NCBI GenBank assembly: GCA_024680815.1
Contig: JAILBQ010000073.1
Coordinates: 1 to 64,000 of the forward strand
Reading direction: 5' to 3'
DNA: 64,000 bases
DNA from: Lachnospiraceae bacterium
GTDB lineage: Bacteria > Bacillota > Clostridia > Lachnospirales > Lachnospiraceae
Shown: positions 28,602 to 37,079 of the stretch, one piece after another
Numbering within the stretch: position 1 is the stretch's first letter
Layout of the letters: each line of letters opens with the position of its first letter
Notes under the pieces: model-generated
What the model saw: the letters and a program-made list of their open reading frames with translations, nothing else
Database searches by the model: none
Told to the model about the DNA's origin: nothing
Made by a program: the position numbers and the translations under genes

Positions 28602-29882
28602 ATGTTAGATATTAAATTTGTCCGGGAAAATCCGGAGCTTGTGAAGGAAAATATCAGAAAAAAGTTTCAGGACGAAAAGCTTCCGCTGGTGGATAAGGTT
28701 ATCGCTCTTGACGAAAAACGCCGTGCCGCCCAGCAGGAGGTAGACGGCATCCGGGCAAACCGGAATAAGATTTCAAAGGAAATCGGCGCCCTTATGGCAC
28801 AGGGAAAAAGGGAGGAGGCCGAAAAAATCAAGGAAGAGGTGAAAAAGAACGCGGAAAGAATGGCGGAACTGGATAAAGAGGGCGATAAGCTCGCGGAGGA
28901 AATCCAGGCCATAATGTACACGATTCCGCAGATTATAGATCCCAGCGTCCCTATCGGCAAAGATGATTCGGAAAACAGGGAAATTGAAAAATTCGGCGAG
29001 CCCGTTGTTCCCGATTTTGAAATCCCCTATCACACCGATATAATGGCAGGCTTTTCCGGAATAGATCTGGAGGCTGCCCGAAAGGTAGCGGGAAACGGCT
29101 TCTATTATCTCATGGGGGATATAGCGAGACTCCATTCCGCAATTCTTTCCTATGCCAGAGATTTTATGATTGACCGGGGCTTTACCTATGTGGTTCCGCC
29201 CTTTATGATTCACGGAAACGTGGTTGAGGGAGTCATGAGCTTCCCGGAAATGGATGCCATGATGTATAAGATTGAGGGCGAAGACCTTTATCTTATCGGC
29301 ACGAGTGAGCATTCCATGATCGGCCGCTTTATCGACGAACAGCTTCCTGAGGCGTCTCTGCCCCTGACTCTTACCAGTTATTCTCCCTGCTTCCGCAAGG
29401 AAAAGGGCGCCCACGGCATCGAGGAGCGCGGTGTTTACAGAATCCATCAGTTTGAAAAGCAGGAAATGATTGTTGTCTGCAAACCGGAAGACTCGCCTTT
29501 CTGGTATGACCAGCTCTGGAAAAATACCGTAGATATCTTCCGTACCCTCGATATTCCGGTGCGTACTCTTGAATGCTGTTCCGGCGATCTGGCGGATTTA
29601 AAATGCAAATCCTGTGATGTGGAGGCCTGGAGCCCCAGACAGAAGAAATACTTTGAGGTGGGAAGCTGCTCCAATCTCGGAGACGCACAGGCCAGAAGGC
29701 TTCGAATCAGAATAAAGGGTGAAAACGGAAATTATCTTGCCCATACTCTTAACAACACAGTGGTGGCGCCTCCCAGAATGCTCATCGCTTTTCTGGAAAA
29801 CAATCTCCGAGCCGACGGCTCCGTGGCGATTCCCGAGGTTCTGCGCCCCTATATGGGCGGAAAAGAACAGCTTGTTCCGTAA
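28602..29882 (+). CDS. serS: Seryl-tRNA synthetase
   Basis: 426 aa; MLDIKFVRENPELVKENIRKK, class II motifs 'PCFRKEKGAHGIEERGVYRIHQFEK'. Confidence 0.98.
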   Translation: MLDIKFVRENPELVKENIRKKFQDEKLPLVDKVIALDEKRRAAQQEVDGIRANRNKISKEIGALMAQGKREEAEKIKEEVKKNAERMAELDKEGDKLAEEIQAIMYTIPQIIDPSVPIGKDDSENREIEKFGEPVVPDFEIPYHTDIMAGFSGIDLEAARKVAGNGFYYLMGDIARLHSAILSYARDFMIDRGFTYVVPPFMIHGNVVEGVMSFPEMDAMMYKIEGEDLYLIGTSEHSMIGRFIDEQLPEASLPLTLTSYSPCFRKEKGAHGIEERGVYRIHQFEKQEMIVVCKPEDSPFWYDQLWKNTVDIFRTLDIPVRTLECCSGDLADLKCKSCDVEAWSPRQKKYFEVGSCSNLGDAQARRLRIRIKGENGNYLAHTLNNTVVAPPRMLIAFLENNLRADGSVAIPEVLRPYMGGKEQLVP

Positions 29883-29920
29883 AGTCTTTAGTTTTAATAC
29901 AGTTCTCTAAGCACAAGTAT

Positions 29921-29993
29921 CATGATCCCGGGATTGTCTCCCGGTATGATCTTCTTCACCTTCGTATCATACCGGTACCAATCCCGGATCATG
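29921..29993. terminator. Nested two-tier inverted repeat between convergent serS and GGDEF genes (possible bidirectional terminator)
   Basis: Outer CATGATCCCGGGATTG / CAATCCCGGATCATG, inner CCGGTATGAT / ATCATACCGG. Confidence 0.55.
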
Positions 29994-29998
29994 GATCT

Positions 29999-32164
29999 CT
30001 ACAGACCCTGTCGTCCGCGTCTGTCATTGGCATCGCGATAGAATCTCCGTTTTTCATCATACATTCTCTGATCCGCTTCCATCTTACGCGAATTATAATT
30101 CTTGTCTCCAAATTGAGCGAACGATCCGCCCAAAGCCACATGAATACCCTGCTGTTCAACCATATCCCTTACTTTGTCAATCTTGCTCTCGAACGTCTGC
30201 CTGTAATCTTCATAAGTGTACACGGCGAATTCATCGCCACCCAGTCGATAGACGTTATCGTGGCCGAACACTTCCGAAAGTGCGGATGCCACTTTTTTAA
30301 TCATCGCATCTCCTGCTTCATGTCCTTCCTTATCGTTTACCATTTTAAGTCCGTTGATATCACACATGATGAATCCGTACGGTCTTGAGGTATCAAGGTT
30401 GTCTCTCTCATATTCACGAAGAGCCCGCCTGTTGCCAACTTCGGTAAGCGCATCATGGTAGCTGTAATCAACAAGGCGCCTCTGATTGTCTCTTGTCGCA
30501 ACAAGCTCGGACAGGAAGAACATGAGAAGTCTTATAATCTCGGATATCTCTTCCATCATATTGACCGGCGGATTGTCTACACCAAAGAATCCTATATATG
30601 AACCGTTAAGTATAAGCGGCCCCGTAACCAGTGTTTTAATTCCCTGCGGTTTTAAGACTTCATACATGTTTTCACTGACTTCACGATATTTTTCCAGGTC
30701 ATATATCAGGACATGACCGCCTCTTTTATACTCCTCGTACCACGTATCGATGACGCCTGCATACTTCACTCCCTTGAGGTTATCTATCTCCGGCGTTACG
30801 CCTTCGGCACAGTATTCATATGTATTATCAAAAGTCCCGTCGCCCAAGTCTTCAAATATATATGCCCGGTCGGCATGAAGCTCACTGCACAGATACTCAA
30901 GCACTTTATCGATCTTCTCGTCCGGATCCATCGATCCCATGATGTACTGCAGCAGATGATTGACAAAACGGTCTCTTTCAAGTGATGTCTTTTCTCTTGC
31001 CCACCAGTTAAATATCTGGAAAGCCATGAACAGGAAGAAAATCACAAGCCCAAACCTGAACCAGCTTCCGTGCCATATTGATCCTCTTTGGGCTGCCATA
31101 TACCTTCCCATATCGATAAATGATGTGGCTATGAAAATAGACGCGCCGATGTAAAAATATTTCATATAAGAAGAAATCGATCTTCTGCGGCAATAACGCT
31201 CGTTGTCTATCAGCATTATGATCAGCCATATCAACTGGGTGGCATATGAAAAATAGATCACCGATACCATCCGATGCATGTCAATATCATAGACGTATCT
31301 TGCCGTAAACAGGCACATTAAACATGCGACAGTAAGCGCAAAAGAAAGATAAGGATATATTTTCTTCTGTTGTTTTGTTTTGGAATTCACGAAATAGATC
31401 ATCGGAAAGCCTGCCAGATGCAGGATCAGATACACGATCTCCCGCGATGCATATGTACTGCCGGTCAGAAGCTGCGGCAGACCCGTATCACACAGGCTCC
31501 ACAATCCGAAAAGGATGGCAGAAAGGCCAAGTGCCCACAGTGAACGCATTATAGGATTTTTGTAGGACATTACGAAAAAGAATGCAATGATAACCACTCC
31601 GAATATGATCATCAGAATGGACAGATTCATTCCCGTGAAATTACGCCTCATAATTGCGTATCGGTACAGTTCTTCAGCTCCAAACTGCATCTCGTTTATC
31701 TGTCCACCATGTCCGTCGTTAAAAGCCGTCTCGGCTTCTATTCGGATCACAGCGCCTTCATCCTTGGTCCCCAGTCCTATCATGTGATAGGAAATACCGT
31801 CTCCGGTACCTGTCAGGTTCTCCACGGTATTGAAGGAATAAATCTGTTCGTTATTTACATATACGGTAAAGTTAAGATTACTTGATGAAAAATAAATAGT
31901 ATCCGTTTCTTCCATCTTTGAGGGCAGAGTCTTTGACGCTGTAAAACCACCCCCGAGTTTGCCCGCGGTGAACACATCGATCTCGACTGTTTCCCCCGAA
32001 TCAAGAATCCAATCACTGGTAAAGTCCCGATCTGCAGCTTCCTTATCAGCATGCACGAACTCCTGCATATCGGTATAAAACCAGACATGACCCAGGGTCA
32101 GAATAAGTATGATGAAATAAACTAACACGCAGGCTTTCGTCAGCATGCCTAAGTTTGATCTCAT
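29999..32164 (-). CDS. Membrane 7TM/GAF/GGDEF diguanylate cyclase
   Basis: 721 aa; multi-TM region, GAF-like segment, 'DYSYHDALTEVGNRRAL', 'RLGGDEFAVY' intact GGDEF. Confidence 0.9.
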   Translation of the reverse strand: MRSNLGMLTKACVLVYFIILILTLGHVWFYTDMQEFVHADKEAADRDFTSDWILDSGETVEIDVFTAGKLGGGFTASKTLPSKMEETDTIYFSSSNLNFTVYVNNEQIYSFNTVENLTGTGDGISYHMIGLGTKDEGAVIRIEAETAFNDGHGGQINEMQFGAEELYRYAIMRRNFTGMNLSILMIIFGVVIIAFFFVMSYKNPIMRSLWALGLSAILFGLWSLCDTGLPQLLTGSTYASREIVYLILHLAGFPMIYFVNSKTKQQKKIYPYLSFALTVACLMCLFTARYVYDIDMHRMVSVIYFSYATQLIWLIIMLIDNERYCRRRSISSYMKYFYIGASIFIATSFIDMGRYMAAQRGSIWHGSWFRFGLVIFFLFMAFQIFNWWAREKTSLERDRFVNHLLQYIMGSMDPDEKIDKVLEYLCSELHADRAYIFEDLGDGTFDNTYEYCAEGVTPEIDNLKGVKYAGVIDTWYEEYKRGGHVLIYDLEKYREVSENMYEVLKPQGIKTLVTGPLILNGSYIGFFGVDNPPVNMMEEISEIIRLLMFFLSELVATRDNQRRLVDYSYHDALTEVGNRRALREYERDNLDTSRPYGFIMCDINGLKMVNDKEGHEAGDAMIKKVASALSEVFGHDNVYRLGGDEFAVYTYEDYRQTFESKIDKVRDMVEQQGIHVALGGSFAQFGDKNYNSRKMEADQRMYDEKRRFYRDANDRRGRQGL

Positions 32165-32428
32165 AAAGCACCTTTCAAATATACCATGATTTCTATTACA
32201 ATGCTCCTAAGTACCTTATTGTGTCCTTTGAGCAGGCAGAGGGTGTTCAGCTTGCCAAATGATTATACTCGATAAATGGCTTGTTGTCATGCTCCATGAG
32301 CAACTTATAAAGGAAACAGGGGGAAGTCAGGGTATACTTGGCTTTAGATCGAACATCGAAGCCCCGAGAGGGGTTTGGCCTATACGTCCGCGAGGTGGTG
32401 CTGCGTGCCTGTGGCACGCGTAAAGTGC

Positions 32429-32458
32429 TTCGTTTCAATCATTGTTGATTGAAACGAA
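32429..32458. repeat. Perfect 13-bp inverted repeat, 4-nt loop
   Basis: TTCGTTTCAATCA-ttgt-TGATTGAAACGAA. Confidence 0.85.
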
Positions 32459-32522
32459 CCACTCGCGCCGTTCTGGCTTTATGCCGACGCGGATCAAACA
32501 TCGAAGCCCCGAGAGGGGCTTC

Positions 32523-32565
32523 AACGATAATAGGGATAGGGTAAAACCCTATCCCTATTATCGTT
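32523..32565. repeat. Perfect 20-bp inverted repeat with 3-nt loop, directly 3' of tRNA-Arg
   Basis: AACGATAATAGGGATAGGGT-aaa-ACCCTATCCCTATTATCGTT. Confidence 0.92.
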
Positions 32566-32568
32566 TAG

Positions 32569-32642
32569 CGTCCGCGAGGTGATTCGAACACCCGACCTAC
32601 CGCTTAGGAGGCGGTCGCTCTATCCAGCTGAGCTACGCAGAC
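32569..32642 (-). tRNA. tRNA-Arg(CCT)
   Basis: Reverse complement GTCTGCGTAGCTCAGCTGGATAGAGCGACCGCCTCCTAAGCGGTAGGTCGGGTGTTCGAATCACCTCGCGGACG; anticodon loop CTCCTAA. Confidence 0.95.
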
Positions 32643-32658
32643 ATATATCTGACCTCTT

Positions 32659-33564
32659 CTATCTTTCCGGCAAAGAAAGAAATCCCTGCATCCAGACCGT
32701 TCCCTTAAAACGACGGTTTAATTTCGGCTCTCCGAGAAGATCCTTTCTGTTTATGCAGATATCGAAGATCAGGTCATTACAGTTCAAAGTTATAATATAT
32801 ACAAGCTCGTTTGTCAATTCGTTCATCACAGTGCGGTATTTTACTATTTCACCCAAAACGCTGTACTGATCGCATTCTATTCCATAAGGCATAAAGTATG
32901 AATCCACCAGCGTGAACACATCCTCATTTCTGATTCTCCTGGAAATAACGGAATAAGTATCGATATCCTCCAGTGTCAGACTTTCGATAGCGTCCTCGTC
33001 TCCGGCTCTCGCGGCAACCAGCAGCTCCTTTCTGTCTCTTTCCCTGGCTTTTACAGTCTGAACCTGTTCAGGATCCTTACGTATCGGAAGCATAATTGAA
33101 CCGGAAAGTGCCAGTCCCGAAAGATTAACAGTGGTCTTATCGGGAAGCCGGTAATCATCATACCCGTAATCGGGATCCTTCATCCGAAAACGCATATAGT
33201 CCATACGGTTAATGAGATAAAAAATAAGGGAAACCCCAACCTTCAGGTCATCACAGATCCCGGCGTATGATTCTTTTTCCGCATGGCGCTCAACTGATAT
33301 TTCCTCACTCGAACTGACGTTCGGACTTTTGAAATACGGAAAATAATATTCATAATTAAATTCTGTATCATCCTCATATTCCCCGCATACCACAATTCCC
33401 GCCGAATCCAGAAAATTTTTTCTGAATTCAACGGCAATATCCCCGTAAGGACCTGAAACATACTGCCTGCCATCCGGATACTTCACTACCTGTTTTAAAA
33501 TTGATTTCAGTTCCCGCGTATTATGAACTTCGCTGAAACCGATTGATCTGAGATATTTATGCAT
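32659..33564 (-). CDS. DUF3881-like conserved protein
   Basis: 301 aa; MHKYLRSIGFSEVHNTRELKSILKQVV...; recognised only as a conserved Lachnospiraceae family. Confidence 0.65.
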   Translation of the reverse strand: MHKYLRSIGFSEVHNTRELKSILKQVVKYPDGRQYVSGPYGDIAVEFRKNFLDSAGIVVCGEYEDDTEFNYEYYFPYFKSPNVSSSEEISVERHAEKESYAGICDDLKVGVSLIFYLINRMDYMRFRMKDPDYGYDDYRLPDKTTVNLSGLALSGSIMLPIRKDPEQVQTVKARERDRKELLVAARAGDEDAIESLTLEDIDTYSVISRRIRNEDVFTLVDSYFMPYGIECDQYSVLGEIVKYRTVMNELTNELVYIITLNCNDLIFDICINRKDLLGEPKLNRRFKGTVWMQGFLSLPER

Positions 33565-33601
33565 TTGTCTTTATAAACCTGAAGCCACTTTTGGCGACCT
33601 G

Positions 33602-34378
33602 CTAATAATATTGATTATTGGAATTCTGAACGTTCACATACTCAAAATCTTCATCGAAATATGCTTCATTCTGTCCGTACTGATCATTTTGATACTGATA
33701 CTGCTGTTGATAATCTTCCGCATATTGATATTGCTGCTGCAGTTGCTGCTCCTGATACTCCTGTTCCCTATATTGTTCTTCCTGTTCCAGCTGCTGCTGT
33801 CTTTGAATCTTCATTTGCTGCTGTTCCTGCTTCAGCTGCTGTTCTTCGGAAATTTTTTCTTTTCTCGGATCGGCTGATATCGCCTGATTCAGCGCTTTCA
33901 TTTCTTCATCTCCAAGATCGATATAGGATTTTCCTCCTACAATCTCCTTGGTATAAGTATAACAACCAGTTGTGGAATGGACGGAATTCAAAATATACCC
34001 GTTATTTCTTTCGTCCAGCATTGCAATGGAAAAACTTAATTTTCCTCCCATCTCTCGGAATGCGTCATACTTTACTATTCCTGTTTTCTGATAACACCTG
34101 CGAACCTTACGATACAGCTCTTCTATCTGGCGGTTATGCTGTTTAGTCGAAACCTTCAGCGATTCCATGTCCTCAAACAATTCAAGCATTTCTTCTTCCA
34201 AGCTCGCCGCATCCGCACCGCGCATAAATCTTTCATATTTCCGGCTGAGCTTCCTGATCCTGTTGCCCAGAATAATCACCACTACCAGGAGGGCAATTAT
34301 AAACACCAGAAATATGATAAAGAGCAGGGCAATATCCATATTGCCGAGTCCTATTGCGTCAAATATACCGCTGTTCAT
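33602..34378 (-). CDS. DUF4446-like membrane-anchored protein with Gln/Tyr-rich C-terminus
   Basis: 258 aa; one TM, coiled coil, 'KVRRCYQKTGIVKYDAFREMGGKLSFSIAMLDERNNGYILNSVHS', then Q/Y/E-rich tail. Confidence 0.8.
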   Translation of the reverse strand: MNSGIFDAIGLGNMDIALLFIIFLVFIIALLVVVIILGNRIRKLSRKYERFMRGADAASLEEEMLELFEDMESLKVSTKQHNRQIEELYRKVRRCYQKTGIVKYDAFREMGGKLSFSIAMLDERNNGYILNSVHSTTGCYTYTKEIVGGKSYIDLGDEEMKALNQAISADPRKEKISEEQQLKQEQQQMKIQRQQQLEQEEQYREQEYQEQQLQQQYQYAEDYQQQYQYQNDQYGQNEAYFDEDFEYVNVQNSNNQYY

Positions 34379-34401
34379 CTCTTTCTCTTACAACAGCTCC
34401 T

Positions 34402-35295
34402 TCATGCTTCTAATTTTTTAATACGCTGTACAAGATTCTCCAGTTCATCCTGGGAAAAATATTCTATTTCAATCCGGCCTTTATCTTCATCCTTTGCAAG
34501 AATTGATACCTTGGCACTCAGAGAATTACGAAGCTCTTCCTCATAATTTTTCAATATAAGCTCAAGAGCTTCTCCCTTCTGCTTCTTTACCTTTTTAGGT
34601 TTCTTCAAAGACTTTATCAGTTTTTCCGTTTCTCTTACGGAAAGCTGTTCATCAAAAATCTGCTGTGCCAGTTCGTATTGCTGATCGGCATCCCCAATCG
34701 CAAGCAGGGTTCTGCCATGTCCCGGAGTCAGTTTTTCTTCAATTATCATATCCTGCACCCTGGTGTCCAGATTTAAAAGACGCATGGAATTGGTAATTGT
34801 TGTTCTGTTTTTTCCGATGCTTTCCGCAAGCTTATCCTGGGTAAGGGAAAACTCGGTTATCAGTCTCCTGTATCCCGCCGCCTCTTCTATAGGATTCAGA
34901 GCCTCTCTCTGAAGATTTTCAATTAATTGAATTTCAGTCTTTTCCTGCTCTGTATATTCCCCAACTATTACGGGAATTTCTTTTAACCCGGCAATTTTTG
35001 CCGCCCGCCATCTGCGTTCACCGGATACAATCTCAAAACCGTCTTCTTTTTTCTGTACAAGAAGCGGCGTAAAAATACCATGCTGTTTTATCGAATCAGC
35101 CAGCTCGTTTAATTCATCCTCGGAAAAATTTTTTCTCGGCTGATTCTTATCGGGTTCCACCTTGGAAATCTTTACCATAATCAGTCCGTTTTCATTGGCG
35201 GATTCCGTTTTGCCTATTGTTTCGTTTTTGTTCAGATTATAATCCGTGGGGATAAGCGAATTAATCCCTTTTCCGAGTCCTCTCTTTGCCGCCAT
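34402..35295 (-). CDS. parB: Chromosome partitioning protein ParB/Spo0J
   Basis: 297 aa; GLGKGINSLIP, 'QPRKNFSEDELNELADSIKQHGIFTPLLV', 'SGERRWRAAK'. Confidence 0.97.
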   Translation of the reverse strand: MAAKRGLGKGINSLIPTDYNLNKNETIGKTESANENGLIMVKISKVEPDKNQPRKNFSEDELNELADSIKQHGIFTPLLVQKKEDGFEIVSGERRWRAAKIAGLKEIPVIVGEYTEQEKTEIQLIENLQREALNPIEEAAGYRRLITEFSLTQDKLAESIGKNRTTITNSMRLLNLDTRVQDMIIEEKLTPGHGRTLLAIGDADQQYELAQQIFDEQLSVRETEKLIKSLKKPKKVKKQKGEALELILKNYEEELRNSLSAKVSILAKDEDKGRIEIEYFSQDELENLVQRIKKLEA

Positions 35296-35318
35296 AGTCT
35301 TCCTCCGATTTTTAATGT

Positions 35319-36083
35319 TTACTGCTTCTCAGAAATAATCTCTTCAGCCAGTTCCAGATATCCTTCGGCGCCTGCTGATTTGGGATCATACACCGTGATC
35401 GGTTGTCCGAAACTCGGCGCCTCAGCCAGACGAATGTTTCTTGGAATCATTGTCCTGTAAACTTTTTCGTTCAGATTGGCCTTAACATTCTCCACAACCT
35501 GATTGGAAAGGTTTGTTCTGGAGTCATACATGGTGAACAAGACCCCTTCGATAATCAGCTTATTATTAAGTCGCGTTTTTACCAGATCTATTGTGCGCAT
35601 CAGCTGGGCCAGTCCTTCAAGGGCATAATATTCACACTGGATTGGAACCAGGACGCTGTCTGCAGTTGTAAGCGCATTAATCGTCAGCATACTCAGGGAA
35701 GGAGGGCAATCTATAATAATATAATCATACCTTCCTCTGACATAATCTATTTCATTGCTGAGAATATATTCCTTACGCTCTATATCTATCAGTTCTATTT
35801 CCGCAGCTGCCAGATCTACATTGGCAGGCAGAAGGTCCATATTTTCACAGACATTTTTTATAATTGTTTCATTAATGGCGGCTTCTCCGAGAAAAAGATC
35901 ATAGATACTCTTCTTTAATTCATTTTTCTCAACTCCTACTCCGCTTGTGGTGTTCCCCTGGGGATCACAATCCACAAGAAGTATTCTTTTACCTTTTTCG
36001 CCAAGGGCTGCCGATAAATTAATAGCTGTTGTGGATTTTCCCACTCCGCCCTTCTGATTTGCAATTGCTATTGTCTTAGCCAT
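35319..36083 (-). CDS. parA: Chromosome partitioning ATPase ParA/Soj
   Basis: 254 aa; 'IAIANQKGGVGKSTTAINLSAALG' deviant Walker A. Confidence 0.97.
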   Translation of the reverse strand: MAKTIAIANQKGGVGKSTTAINLSAALGEKGKRILLVDCDPQGNTTSGVGVEKNELKKSIYDLFLGEAAINETIIKNVCENMDLLPANVDLAAAEIELIDIERKEYILSNEIDYVRGRYDYIIIDCPPSLSMLTINALTTADSVLVPIQCEYYALEGLAQLMRTIDLVKTRLNNKLIIEGVLFTMYDSRTNLSNQVVENVKANLNEKVYRTMIPRNIRLAEAPSFGQPITVYDPKSAGAEGYLELAEEIISEKQ

Positions 36084-36174
36084 AAATCAGCCTCTTCGTT
36101 CCTGTTGTTTTAATGTAGCGTGGTTCATTATAGCATTTTTTATTGCTTATGGGTATTTATTTTTTTATTAAGTT

Positions 36175-36190
36175 TGTTTCACGTGAAACA
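36175..36190. promoter_or_regulatory. parS site (16/16 consensus)
   Basis: TGTTTCACGTGAAACA. Confidence 0.95.
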
Positions 36191-36223
36191 TTTAGTGGTT
36201 TCATTGGCCCAACCCCAAGATAT

Positions 36224-36239
36224 TGTTTCACGTGAAACA
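36224..36239. promoter_or_regulatory. parS site (16/16 consensus)
   Basis: TGTTTCACGTGAAACA. Confidence 0.95.
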
Positions 36240-36283
36240 TTTAGGAACTAAAGCTTGTGATTTGATGTGAAACATGCGCTTAA

Positions 36284-36299
36284 TATTTCACGTGAAACC
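36284..36299. promoter_or_regulatory. parS-like site (14/16)
   Basis: TATTTCACGTGAAACC. Confidence 0.8.
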
Positions 36300-36320
36300 T
36301 TTAAAAAAGTATTTTTCTTT

Positions 36321-37079
36321 TTACAGAGGGTTTTTAGCCGGAATTCCGGGCTTGCGCGGGTATTTTCCCGGTGTTGTTCTTACCTTTTTAATAATCACAA
36401 GAGTCCTTTTCGGCCCGCTTTCTGTCAAAGAAAAAGAGGGTGTTTCCCTTATTTCTCCTCCAAGGAGTTTAATTGCATTTCCTGCTTCCGGAATCTCATT
36501 GTTTACCGTCTCGCTTTTATATGCTGTAAAGACTCCGCCGTTTTTTACAAACGGCAGACAGAATTCGGTCAATATTGACAGTTCCCCTACAGCCCTTGAT
36601 AGTACCGTGTCAAATTTTTCTCTGTAATTATTGTTCCGGCCCAGCTCTTCAGCCCTTCCGTGTATAACAGCAACATTTTCTATTTTCAGTTCCGAACAGG
36701 TTTCTTCGATAAACCTCAGTTTTTTTGCTACTGAATCCATAAGAAGAAATTGTACCGACGGAAAACATATTGCAAGAGGAACACCCGGAAAGCCTGCACC
36801 GGTTCCAAGATCCAGAACCCTGCTTCCCGCCGAAAAAGAATAATATTTCATCAAAGAAAGACTGTCTGTAAAATGCTTTATCACAGCCTCTCTCCATTCC
36901 GTTATTCTGGTCAGGTTCATTGCGCGGTTCGTTTCAATTAAACTGTCATAATATTGAACCATAAGCCCTGCCACCCTGTCCGGACATTCAAGTCCCAGAT
37001 ATTCAAGTGAGCTTATTATATCCCTGTATCTTTTATCATCCATTGATTTATTTTGCCGAATAACCCGTAAGGTAAACAC
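36321..37079 (-). CDS. rsmG: 16S rRNA (guanine527-N7)-methyltransferase
   Basis: 252 aa; 'VLDLGTGAGFPGVPLAI', 'RAVGELSILTEF'. Confidence 0.95.
   Translation of the reverse strand: MFTLRVIRQNKSMDDKRYRDIISSLEYLGLECPDRVAGLMVQYYDSLIETNRAMNLTRITEWREAVIKHFTDSLSLMKYYSFSAGSRVLDLGTGAGFPGVPLAICFPSVQFLLMDSVAKKLRFIEETCSELKIENVAVIHGRAEELGRNNNYREKFDTVLSRAVGELSILTEFCLPFVKNGGVFTAYKSETVNNEIPEAGNAIKLLGGEIRETPSFSLTESGPKRTLVIIKKVRTTPGKYPRKPGIPAKNPL

Larger units (their letters stand above)
32352..32581. repeat. Duplicated tRNA-Arg 3'-flank sequence (22-bp and 13-bp direct repeats)
   Basis: aacatcgaagccccgagagggg at 32352-32373 and 32497-32518; cgtccgcgaggtg at 32385-32397 and 32569-32581. Confidence 0.85.

Noticed and set aside
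28773-29447. 224-aa minus-strand ORF inside serS
   Set aside because: Antisense to an unambiguous seryl-tRNA synthetase
32247-32438. 63-aa minus-strand ORF
   Set aside because: Runs through the duplicated tRNA flank and hairpins; better explained as repeat DNA
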